Below are positions 1 to 5,669 of a stretch of DNA of 9,626 nucleotides, piece after piece. The position numbers and the translations under genes were made by a program. The notes beneath the pieces are model-generated. The model ran no database searches. It saw only the letters and a list, made by a program, of their open reading frames with translations, and was not told the origin of the DNA. The DNA comes from Desulfobacterales bacterium (lineage in GTDB: Bacteria; Desulfobacterota; DSM-4660; Desulfatiglandales; B25-G16): the NCBI GenBank assembly GCA_030672485.1, contig DAOVGH010000042.1, positions 1 through 9,626 on the forward strand, in the 5' to 3' direction. How positions within the stretch are numbered: position 1 is the first letter of the stretch; every line of letters starts with the position of its first letter.

Positions 1-139
1 TAATGATAATAAGGCCAGGTCCCTTCGTGCTTATCACCCTTCCCAACCGAAAGATAACACCCCTCTCATACTCTCTCAGGACCTTGATGGCTGCACTCAG
101 AAAGAGTATAAGAAATACTATTGCAAGGATATAGAACAT
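1..139 (-). CDS. Slipin / stomatin-like SPFH membrane protein, N-terminal part (runs off the left edge)
   Basis: Only the first 46 codons are in the window. They start with ATG at 139 behind a strong AGGAGG (145-150, 5-nt spacing). The product begins with one hydrophobic membrane segment (about residues 2-20, FYILAIVFLILFL...), followed by the hallmark start of the prohibitin/SPFH domain, L-R-E-Y-E-R-G-V-I-F-R-L-G-R (about 22-35), then a K-G-P-G-L segment. In this family a short N-terminal hairpin or anchor is followed by an SPFH domain that oligomerises into membrane rings. The gene lies 45 nt downstream of nfeD. The nfeD-slipin pair is a classic arrangement in which the NfeD protease is thought to act on or with the stomatin, so a shared transcript is likely. 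The C-terminal coiled coil cannot be assessed. Confidence 0.92.
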   Translation of the reverse strand, partial: MFYILAIVFLILFLSAAIKVLREYERGVIFRLGRVISTKGPGLIII

Positions 140-184
140 AATGGCCTCCTTTTAGTGTTTGTTGTGTTCATCATGTTCAAAAAA

Positions 185-1474
185 CTACTTCTCCTTTTTG
201 ACTACCAGCTCAAGGCCCCTCGAGCCAATAATCCGTACCTTTTCTCCTTCTTCAGCAACCTCTGCACTGGTAGCCTTCCAACGCTCCCCGTGGGCAAAGA
301 TTAACCCAACGGGGTCTATTCTTTCCTCTACAACACCAATCTCACCAAGCAATCCCTCTATCCCTCCTTTTGGTTGCCTCCTATAGGCCCTGAATGCCAA
401 AAAGGCGATTCCAATAAAAAAACCACCTATTAGAACAGTAGTGGGCATTATGAGTTTCAAGGAAACCCTGATATTCTCAAAAAGCATCACCGACCCAAGG
501 ATCAGGGAAATGAGACCGGCCACAGATAATAGGCCATAACTTGAGACCTTTATCTCTGCTATAAAGAATATAATGGCCAGGGCAATGAGGAGAAGCCCGG
601 CATAGTTTACCGGTAACGTCTCGAATGCAAAGAAGGCCAATATAAGTGAAATAGCACCTATAACGCCTGGAAGGATGGCACCAGGATGGGCCAGCTCAAA
701 ATAGAGGCCTGCCAGTCCAATCATCATAAGGATATAGGCTATATTCGGATCGCTTATAGTCCTTAGTACCCTATCCCTCCATCCTGGGGTAAAATATATC
801 AGTTTCAGCCCCTCAGTCCCTAACTTTACCTTGCTGTTGGCCAGTAATATCTCCCTGCCGTCTAAGAGGCTTAGAAGGTCATCTAAATCCCTGGCCATGA
901 GATCGACAACCTTATTTTTGACTGCTACGTCTCCTGTTATACTCACACTTTCCCTGATAGCCTTCTCAACCCAATCCTCATTCCTTCCCCTCTCTTTTGC
1001 AATACTCCTGGCATAGGCAACCATGTCATTAACCACCTTCTCGGACATGGTTTTGCTAATCTCCTTGCCGCCTGCACTGACAGGATGGGCTGCCCCTATG
1101 TTTGTTTGAGGGGCCATAGCTGCAACATGGGCCGCTATCGTAATCATTACTCCAGCTGAGGCTGCCCTTGCCCCCCTTGGGGCAACGTAAACCACAACCG
1201 GCAGCGGAGCGTTCAAGATAGCCTTCACAATGCTCCTCATAGACGGATCAAGACCACCGGGGGTATCAAGCCTAATAATAACCAAGGCGTGTTTGCTGGT
1301 TTCAGCCTGTTTCAGGCCTCTTGTCACAAACTGGGCTGTGCCGGGGTTAATAGTACCCTCAAGCTCAATCACCATGGCAGTATTCTGTTCGCCCCAGGCA
1401 CAATGGGCAGATAGGCCCACGGTGAGGGCGCTAAGAAAGATGACAAGAAGAGATTTGCTAATCTTTGTTTTAAT
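185..1474 (-). CDS. nfeD: NfeD-type membrane serine protease (ClpP-class), start probably ATT
   Basis: Long-form NfeD, 429 aa from the ATT start proposed here (411 aa from the first conventional start, GTG at 1420). Numbering from ATT: residues 2-7 are basic (KTKISK), 8-21 form a hydrophobic signal-peptide core, with cleavage around 23-26. A ClpP-fold protease domain follows, with DTPGG near 70-74, catalytic Ser106 in A-A-S-A-G and Lys146 in S-E-K-V-V-N-D. These align, from memory, with the Ser97/Lys138 dyad of the archaeal PH1510 protease. About five membrane segments lie between 246 and 361, and a C-terminal OB-fold NfeD domain covers about 371-429. The active site would face the periplasm. 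The GTG start would remove the signal peptide, so I prefer ATT at 1474-1472, preceded by GAGGGAG and overlapping the UDG stop. No ATG, GTG or TTG lies in frame between the upstream stop and 1420. Family call sure; start less so. Confidence 0.93.
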   Translation of the reverse strand: MKTKISKSLLVIFLSALTVGLSAHCAWGEQNTAMVIELEGTINPGTAQFVTRGLKQAETSKHALVIIRLDTPGGLDPSMRSIVKAILNAPLPVVVYVAPRGARAASAGVMITIAAHVAAMAPQTNIGAAHPVSAGGKEISKTMSEKVVNDMVAYARSIAKERGRNEDWVEKAIRESVSITGDVAVKNKVVDLMARDLDDLLSLLDGREILLANSKVKLGTEGLKLIYFTPGWRDRVLRTISDPNIAYILMMIGLAGLYFELAHPGAILPGVIGAISLILAFFAFETLPVNYAGLLLIALAIIFFIAEIKVSSYGLLSVAGLISLILGSVMLFENIRVSLKLIMPTTVLIGGFFIGIAFLAFRAYRRQPKGGIEGLLGEIGVVEERIDPVGLIFAHGERWKATSAEVAEEGEKVRIIGSRGLELVVKKEK

Positions 1475-2207
1475 CTCTCGACTCCCTCGGATCTTTTAAC
1501 CTTAACTCTTTCATTATTTTTTGCATATCTTCCCAAACCTGCCTCTTGGCCTGCGGATACCTCAATAGATATGCTGGGTGATAGGTAGGCATAAGGGCAA
1601 TACCGAGAAAGTGGTGCCATTGACCCCTGTCCCTCGTTATCCTGAAATCCTTGTCTACCAGGCTCTGAGCAGGTACCCTGCCGAGGGCACAGATGATCTC
1701 CGGCCTAATTAGAGAAATCTGGGCCTTTAGAAAGGGGAGGCACGTCACTACCTCATCCCGCTCCGGATCCCTGTTACCCGGAGGGCGGCATTTGACTATA
1801 TTACAGATATAGACCTCTTCTCTTGTTAAACCCATAGCCTTTATGATGCCGGTCAGCAGTCTGCCTGCCCGGCCTACAAAAGGTCTGCCTGCTACATCCT
1901 CCTCCATGCCAGGGGCCTCACCAACAAAGACAAGTCTGGCATCAGAGGGTCCCTCACCAAAGACAATATTTTTTCTTTCTTTGCTAAGCTTGCACCGGTC
2001 ACAATTACCAACAAAATCCTCCAACTCCTTAAGGCTACTGCCGTAGAAGTCTTCCCCTGAGGGTGCTACGTCCATTTGAGGCCCTGTTCTAAGATAATTT
2101 CGAGTATTGCTAGAGAGAAAAGGGGCATCAAGTCCAATCTCCTGACTGTTTATCAGCTGCCTTCTTATCTGTCCCACCAAGTCGGCTACCTCTTCTCCTA
2201 AACTCAT
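1470..2207 (-). CDS. udg: Family 4 uracil-DNA glycosylase with a 4Fe-4S cluster
   Basis: 245-aa protein that removes uracil arising from cytosine deamination in DNA, starting base-excision repair. Visible signatures: a first cysteine pair C69-x2-C72 (NCDRCKLS), the family 4 motif G-E-A-P-G at 96-100, the segment G-R-P-F-V-G-R-A-G at 107-115, K-C-R-P-P-G-N-R-D-P at 139-148, a distal Cys156, and the H-P-A-Y-L-L-R block at 210-216. C140 and C156 are 16 residues apart, as for the second cysteine pair of thermophilic UDGa, so C69, C72, C140 and C156 are the expected cluster ligands. The roughly 65-residue N-terminal extension before the first cysteine pair has no function I recognise; many bacterial members have one. 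The start ATG overlaps the coaBC stop (ATGA), so translation is probably coupled. Confidence 0.95.
   Translation of the reverse strand: MSLGEEVADLVGQIRRQLINSQEIGLDAPFLSSNTRNYLRTGPQMDVAPSGEDFYGSSLKELEDFVGNCDRCKLSKERKNIVFGEGPSDARLVFVGEAPGMEEDVAGRPFVGRAGRLLTGIIKAMGLTREEVYICNIVKCRPPGNRDPERDEVVTCLPFLKAQISLIRPEIICALGRVPAQSLVDKDFRITRDRGQWHHFLGIALMPTYHPAYLLRYPQAKRQVWEDMQKIMKELRLKDPRESRD
1482..1488 (-). promoter_or_regulatory. Ribosome binding site that supports the ATT start of nfeD
   Basis: The minus strand reads GAGGGAG here, ending 7 nt before the ATT at 1474. That is a normal Shine-Dalgarno distance for ATT, but about 60 nt from the GTG at 1420, which has no comparable site in front of it (the preceding bases are AGCGCCCTCACC). 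The site lies inside the last codons of the UDG gene, as expected for a translationally coupled overlap. It is suggestive only, because purine-rich heptamers also occur by chance. Confidence 0.5.
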
Positions 2208-3400
2208 TCTATCCTCAACCCCTTTATCTTGTCGAGTATTCTATCTGCAACTTCCTCCTTTGACATTAAGGGAACTGTTTCCTCGTTTCCCGCTCTATCA
2301 ATCATCCTGACCTCGTTTGAGTCAGCAGCAAACCCCCTATCTTCCCTCGAGACATCGTTAACCACAATCAAATCCAGATTCTTCTCTTTCATCTTGTCCG
2401 TTGCGTTTGCCGTGTGATCAGTAGTCTCCGCGGCAAAACCCACCAGGCTGATATTTCCCTTATTCTTGCCAAGCTCTGCTAGGATATCTGGGGTGGGTAT
2501 CATTTCTACCGTCATAGGCTCCCTTTTTTTCTTTTCCTTTTGTTGCGCCTTTCTCTGGGGCCTGTAATCGCATACTGCTGCTGCCTTGATAACCACATCC
2601 CTGTCCCTATAGTTATGTAAGACCGCCTCCCTCATCTCCTCAGCTGTCTTAACCTTAATCATTTGTATCCCCTGAGGTGGATCAAGATGAGTTGGCCCGG
2701 TTACCAACGTGACCTCTGCCCCCCTCCTCCGTGCAGCCATTGCCATTGCATAGCCCATCTTACCGGTGGACCTGTTGGTCACGATCCTTACCGGATCAGA
2801 ATACTCAATTGTTGGACCTGCTGTAACAAGGACCTTCAATCCCTCCAGATCATGATCGCTAAGGAGATACCTTATCTCTTCCATAATAATTGAGGGATCT
2901 GGAAAACGCCCCGCCCCTATTGCCCCCGAGGCTAACATACCTTTTTCCGGTTCCATCACTGTGAAATCCCTCTCCTTCAAACTGATGATGTTGGCCTGGA
3001 CGATACTGTTTGAAAACATCTCCTTATCCATAGCCGGACAGATCAGAACCCTAGCAGTGGCCGCCAAGATCAGGGTAGAAACGAAATCGTCTGCGAGCCC
3101 GTGGGCAATCTTTGCCAAGAGATTTGCCGTAGCTGGTGCAATGACTATCAGGTCACTCTCTTGGCCCAATGATATGTGATCTATTGAAGTGCCAGGCTGT
3201 GAAAACATATCCCATATTACCTTATTGCCGGAGAGCGTTTCAAATGTGAGAGGGGTTACAAACCTTGTGGCGTTTGCGGTCATTACCACTTTTACAACCG
3301 CACCCGCCTTTCTTAAGTGTCTTACCAACTCAGCAGATTTATAGGCTGCTATGCTTCCTGTTATACCGACTACTACCTTTTTCCCGGCTATATTGCACAT
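2204..3400 (-). CDS. coaBC: Bifunctional CoaBC: phosphopantothenoylcysteine decarboxylase / phosphopantothenate-cysteine ligase
   Basis: 398 aa from ATG 3400. Catalyses two consecutive steps of coenzyme A synthesis: CTP-dependent joining of cysteine to 4'-phosphopantothenate, then FMN-dependent decarboxylation to 4'-phosphopantetheine. The CoaC flavoprotein half (about 1-185) shows G-I-T-G-S-I-A-A-Y-K near 12-21, His75, P-A-T-A-N near 89-93, P-A-M-D at 122-125 and the clamp A-S-G-A-I-G-A-G-R-F at 157-166. The CoaB half (about 188-398) shows T-A-G-P-T near 193-197, the S-T-G-K-M-G block near 211-216, A-A-A-V-C-D-Y near 273-279, T-P-D-I-L near 303-307, G-F-A-A-E-T near 321-326 and V-N-D-V-S near 347-351. 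I chose ATG 3400 over in-frame TTG 3421 because the usual A-G-K-K then sits at 5-8 and the active-site residues fall at E. coli numbering. Oddity: Asp125 and Ser158 replace the E. coli Asn and Cys. Confidence 0.95.
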   Translation of the reverse strand: MCNIAGKKVVVGITGSIAAYKSAELVRHLRKAGAVVKVVMTANATRFVTPLTFETLSGNKVIWDMFSQPGTSIDHISLGQESDLIVIAPATANLLAKIAHGLADDFVSTLILAATARVLICPAMDKEMFSNSIVQANIISLKERDFTVMEPEKGMLASGAIGAGRFPDPSIIMEEIRYLLSDHDLEGLKVLVTAGPTIEYSDPVRIVTNRSTGKMGYAMAMAARRRGAEVTLVTGPTHLDPPQGIQMIKVKTAEEMREAVLHNYRDRDVVIKAAAVCDYRPQRKAQQKEKKKREPMTVEMIPTPDILAELGKNKGNISLVGFAAETTDHTANATDKMKEKNLDLIVVNDVSREDRGFAADSNEVRMIDRAGNEETVPLMSKEEVADRILDKIKGLRIE

Positions 3401-3459
3401 GGCAAGCGCTCTCGACCACAATGGATTGGTTCTATATCAGTATCTTATAATTTAATTAT

Positions 3460-3488
3460 ATTATACATAATTTTCATTAAAAGAGAAA
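3460..3488 (-). promoter_or_regulatory. Candidate promoter for the coaBC-UDG-nfeD-slipin run
   Basis: The minus strand carries a perfect TATAAT (3460-3465) in a very AT-rich block. The hexamer 17 nt upstream (3483-3488) is TTTCTC, a poor match to TTGACA. Transcription would begin near 3453, leaving a leader of about 50 nt before the coaBC ATG. The location is right, since 3401-3588 is a gene-free spacer between yggU and coaBC. AT-rich spacers give TATAAT by chance, however, so this is a weak call. I see no other gene or convincing structure in the spacer. Confidence 0.35.
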
Positions 3489-3588
3489 ACCTATGTTTTG
3501 GCAACAAAAAACTATACATTTACCTTTGAAAGATCTGCTCCTCTATTATGGATAAGGAATAGGAGTTGGCAGGATATGATGATCAGGT

Positions 3589-3855
3589 TTAGCCACTCAA
3601 TAGGAGAAAAAGGTCATGTTTCTTAATACCATGAAATCTTATTGTCTTTAATCTCGATTTACGGCCGGACATAATCTCTATCTTCTCCTTAGCCAGCCTT
3701 AGACGCTTAGATAATAATAGTATCAGATCCTGATTTGCCAAACCATCAACAGGGGCCGATTTTACCTTTACCCTTAAGATATCCCCCTCAAAACCTACTA
3801 TCTTGTTCATGGATGAGCGGGGTAGTAATTTGACCTTAAGAACAGGATCACTCAC
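3589..3855 (-). CDS. yggU: YggU / DUF167 family small protein
   Basis: 88-aa protein of the DUF167 (YggU) family, whose biochemical role is not established. Family signatures are clear: V-K-S-A-P-V-D-G-L-A-N (31-41), matching the usual APPVDGKAN block, and S-G-R-K-S-R-L-K-T-I (63-72), matching the usual SG..SR.K block. Length is near the family norm of about 95. The start is GTG (3855-3853), sharing its first base with the last base of the yggT stop (TAGTG), so the two are almost certainly translated from one message. The yggT-yggU neighbourhood is widely conserved, including in E. coli. No signal peptide or membrane segment is visible, so it should be cytoplasmic. Confidence 0.93.
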   Translation of the reverse strand: MSDPVLKVKLLPRSSMNKIVGFEGDILRVKVKSAPVDGLANQDLILLLSKRLRLAKEKIEIMSGRKSRLKTIRFHGIKKHDLFLLLSG

Positions 3856-4160
3856 TATCTTGGGCCAATCCGGCCTGCGAACTGGATTAGACTGTCAACC
3901 ACAAAGGTTTGAAAGAAGATAATAGCCAGGATAACAATAACAGGTGAAAAATCGAAACCACCAAAATTTGTCGGCAACCTCCTCCTTATACTGTAAAGAA
4001 CAGGTTCGGTTGTAGCATACAAGAACCTTACAATAGCATTGTAAGGATCAGGGTTCACCCAGGAGATTATGGCCCTGCCAATAATAATCCACATATAAAT
4101 AGTCAAACCTATGTCCAATATCTTGGCAACGGCTGTTAAGAAATTAGCTAAGATAAACAC
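3855..4160 (-). CDS. yggT: YggT family integral membrane protein
   Basis: 101-aa membrane protein with a single YggT repeat: a first hydrophobic segment (about 5-34), the conserved I-S-W-V-N-P-D-P-Y-N loop (32-41), the T-E-P-V-L-Y-S-I-R-R segment (51-60), P-T near 63-64, the F-D-F-S-P motif (69-73) and a second hydrophobic segment (about 74-96). Many proteobacterial homologues carry two such repeats (about 180 aa), so this is the short one-repeat form; it looks complete rather than truncated. Family members are linked to membrane, osmotic or division functions, but no activity is firmly assigned. The start is GTG at 4160, with GGAG 7 nt upstream and a purine run in between. The start codon lies only 22 nt after the 3' end of rnpB. 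Confidence 0.93.
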   Translation of the reverse strand: MFILANFLTAVAKILDIGLTIYMWIIIGRAIISWVNPDPYNAIVRFLYATTEPVLYSIRRRLPTNFGGFDFSPVIVILAIIFFQTFVVDSLIQFAGRIGPR

Positions 4161-4182
4161 CCTTCCTCTCCAGATAGATAAA

Positions 4183-4579
4183 GATGTTAGAGCAGGTCAT
4201 AAGCCGGGTTCTGTTTCCCGTATCGGTCACCCTATACGGGACAATGGCCATTCATCTAGCCCCAACATTGCTATTGGGATCAAGCGACCTACCCTGGGAC
4301 TCGGACGGGCCACCCTCAAACGTCCCTCTATTTGGTCTTGCTCCGGGTGGGGTTTGCCAAGCCTCCGATGTCACCAACGGAGCGGTGAGCTCTTACCTCG
4401 CCTTTTCACCCTTACCTCATCAGATAGACCAGCCTCTGATAGGGCGGTATATTTTCTGTGGCACTTTCCTTCCCGTCACCGGGACTCCGCGTTACGGAGC
4501 ACCCTGCCCTGTGGAGCCCGGACTTTCCTCCCTTCTATGCAAAACATAGAACAGCGACCATTTGTCCTGCTCTAACATC
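4183..4579 (-). ncRNA. rnpB: RNase P RNA, bacterial class A
   Basis: The catalytic RNA that cleaves 5' leaders from pre-tRNAs, read on the minus strand. Universal blocks are present: GAGGAAAGTCCGGGCTCC near the 5' side (5' strand of P4 and flanks), AGGGCAGGGTGC and GTAACGC, then GGAAAGTGCCACAGAAA, GAGGTAAGGGTGAAAAGG, CCCACCCGGAGCAAGACC, GGGTAGGTCGCTTGA, TAGATGAATG, and the 3' block ACAGAACCCGGCTTAT. The ends are set by a perfect 14-bp P1 helix between 4566-4579 (5' end) and 4183-4196 (3' end), giving 397 nt. A 7-bp stem (4218-4224 with 4234-4240) sits just before the ACAGAACCC block, where E. coli has the P18 helix. The presence of L15-type GGGTAGG is consistent with binding of tRNA CCA ends, and the one tRNA in this window encodes its CCA. 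The gene sits between the zinc-ribbon gene and yggT; I find no convincing promoter in the 78 nt upstream. Confidence 0.97.
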
Positions 4580-4657
4580 AACTTCAGAATTGTTCTCAGC
4601 CAGCGTGCCTAAGGTTTACTGTAAGGCAAACACAGAAAACTCAACGGACTCAAGAGG

Positions 4658-5374
4658 CTACTGACTGTTATTGCCTCCCCAATAGATAATCCTATTGCAA
4701 TTGGGACAATTCAGCAGTGAATCTCCTCTAATCAGGTCATTATACTGCTGAGGAGGAATACCTAAGTGACATCCCTGACAAACGAAATCTTTCACTCGAG
4801 CTACTACCTGGCCTCTTAAATACATCCTTAAGCTATTATATCTCCTCAATAGATCCTGATCAACTTTTTCAGACAACGCGCTCATTTTCTCGTTGAGAGA
4901 TTGAACCTCCTTATCAAGCTCTCTCATCCTCTGTGAAAATTCTTTTTCCCTGCCCTTATATTCTTTTTGAGATTCCTCCCACCTAATATTATTATTGGCA
5001 CATTCCTTTTCCTGGATCTCGATCTCCTCCATGCATTCTATCACCATTTCTTCCTTTTGGAAAATAAGTTCCTTAAGCCCCGCAATCTCTTTCAAGACTG
5101 CCTCATATTCCTTGTTTGATTTGACCTCGTTAAGCCTCGACTTGCTTTTCTTGAATTTAGGCTCCATCTCCTCTAGCTCCCTTTCAACTTTCCTTCTGCC
5201 TTCTTTCAGCTCTTCAAGCGTTGATAAATCCTGGTCCATGGCTTTTCTTAAAAGATCAAGGTCCCCTTTTAATTTTTCAATCCGTCTAGGGGTCTCTTCT
5301 CTTTCCCTTTTTATATCATCAAATCGAGTATCAATTGCCTGTATCATCAAGAGTACCTTGAGTTTTTCATCCAA
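4658..5374 (-). CDS. Coiled-coil protein with C-terminal C4 zinc ribbon (DUF164 family)
   Basis: 238-aa protein, family of unknown molecular function often described as a nucleic-acid-binding zinc-ribbon protein. Residues about 1-180 are almost entirely heptad-like and very rich in Glu, Lys, Arg and Leu, predicting a long antiparallel coiled coil. The C-terminal ribbon has C-Q-G-C (about 199-202) and C-P-N-C (about 223-226), with the family G-I-P-P-Q segment between them. The conserved N-K-E-Y-E-A block near residues 87-92 is also typical. The start is TTG at 5374-5372 with AGGG about 7 nt upstream. It places the conserved L-L-x-x-Q-x-I-D stretch at the usual distance from the N terminus, whereas the first in-frame ATG (codon 10) would cut into it. 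The gene precedes rnpB by 78 nt. A coupled role in RNA metabolism is possible but is guesswork. Confidence 0.9.
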   Translation of the reverse strand: MDEKLKVLLMIQAIDTRFDDIKREREETPRRIEKLKGDLDLLRKAMDQDLSTLEELKEGRRKVERELEEMEPKFKKSKSRLNEVKSNKEYEAVLKEIAGLKELIFQKEEMVIECMEEIEIQEKECANNNIRWEESQKEYKGREKEFSQRMRELDKEVQSLNEKMSALSEKVDQDLLRRYNSLRMYLRGQVVARVKDFVCQGCHLGIPPQQYNDLIRGDSLLNCPNCNRIIYWGGNNSQ

Positions 5375-5390
5375 TTTCGCACCCTACATA

Positions 5391-5407
5391 GTCCGTCTTC
5401 GGCGGAC
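5391..5407. repeat. REP-like palindrome with a short loop
   Basis: GTCCG and CGGAC form a 5-bp inverted repeat around TCTTCGG. Allowing a G-T wobble the stem grows to 7 bp with a three-base loop on the plus-strand reading. It lies 16 nt upstream of the TTG start of the zinc-ribbon gene, within its leader and next to the likely ribosome site. It resembles the short GC-rich palindromes dispersed in many bacterial genomes. It might also be a secondary terminator stem or a leader hairpin. Only one copy is in this window, so its repeat status is inferred. Confidence 0.4.
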
Positions 5408-5416
5408 AAAATGAAA

Positions 5417-5442
5417 GGGCGTCCCCTTTTAAAGAGGCGCCC
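5417..5442 (-). terminator. Terminator-like hairpin after the tRNA gene
   Basis: On the minus strand GGGCG pairs with CGCCC, and after a bulged A the stem continues through CCTCTT with AAGGGG around a tiny A-rich loop. It is followed directly by TTTCATTTTG, a broken U tract. It lies 73 nt downstream of the tRNA 3' end and 42 nt before the zinc-ribbon start, where the tRNA transcript would be expected to stop. The interrupted T run makes it an imperfect intrinsic terminator. Confidence 0.5.
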
Positions 5443-5515
5443 TCTGTTTCCAGACAAATGTTGCGAAAGACACCCATCGGCAGCGGAGCATCTTTTCTTA
5501 TCCTATAAAAAGCCT

Positions 5516-5591
5516 TGGTGGGCCCACCTGGCCTCGAACCAGGGACCTACCGGTTATGAGCCGGTGGCTCTTCCAACTGAGCTATGGGCCC
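5516..5591 (-). tRNA. tRNA with anticodon CAT (elongator Met, or Ile2 if lysidine-modified)
   Basis: A complete 76-nt cloverleaf on the minus strand: acceptor GGGCCCA with TGGGCCC, D arm GCTC with GAGC around an 8-nt loop, anticodon arm ACCGG-CTCATAA-CCGGT, a 5-nt variable loop AGGTC, T arm CCTGG-TTCGAGG-CCAGG, discriminator A, and an encoded CCA. The anticodon is CAT. It is not initiator tRNA, which would lack the first acceptor pair and carry three G-C pairs at the base of the anticodon stem. Choosing elongator Met or AUA-reading Ile2 is not possible by eye. C4-G69 and C5-G68 are both present, features that in E. coli favour lysidine synthase (TilS) recognition, so Ile2 must be kept open. 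It follows rpoD by 78 nt and has its own promoter candidate. Confidence 0.95.
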
Positions 5592-5609
5592 CCTTCTTCA
5601 CATCGAATT

Positions 5610-5639
5610 ATGCTAACTGAATCAAGTCTTGGATGTCAA
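5610..5639 (-). promoter_or_regulatory. Promoter candidate for the tRNA gene
   Basis: A perfect -35 hexamer TTGACA (5634-5639) is followed after 18 nt by TAGCAT (5610-5615), a 4/6 match to TATAAT. CATAAT (5607-5612) also overlaps but at a longer spacing of 21 nt. Transcription would start about 11 nt before the mature tRNA 5' end, a typical short tRNA leader. It lies 30 nt or more downstream of the rpoD stop, so the tRNA can be transcribed independently of rpoD. Confidence 0.5.
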
Positions 5640-5669
5640 GGGAAATAAAGGGGTTTGAAGCCCTGCTTA

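Noticed and set aside
3419..3421. TTG as the coaBC start (adds 7 residues)
   Set aside because: No Shine-Dalgarno precedes it, and ATG 3400 gives the conserved N terminus and E. coli-like numbering of the active-site residues.
3490..3588. Terminator for yggU in the spacer
   Set aside because: Only an imperfect CTCCT/AGGAG stem with a bulge is visible (about 3538-3565), and the T run lies about 35-40 nt away, so it does not form an intrinsic terminator.
4111..4575. Plus-strand open frames of 154 and 121 codons over the RNase P region
   Set aside because: They are antisense to rnpB, whose conserved blocks and P1 helix explain the sequence; the translations resemble no protein family I know and have low-complexity Pro/Ser/Arg content.
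4580..4657. Promoter for rnpB
   Set aside because: TTGAGT and TACAGT-like hexamers occur but only at a spacing of 15 nt; the match is too poor to report as a feature.
4995..5414. Plus-strand 139-codon Ser/Leu-rich frame
   Set aside because: It is the reverse complement of the Glu/Lys-rich coiled coil of the zinc-ribbon gene; Ser/Phe/Leu-rich shadows are expected opposite such codons.
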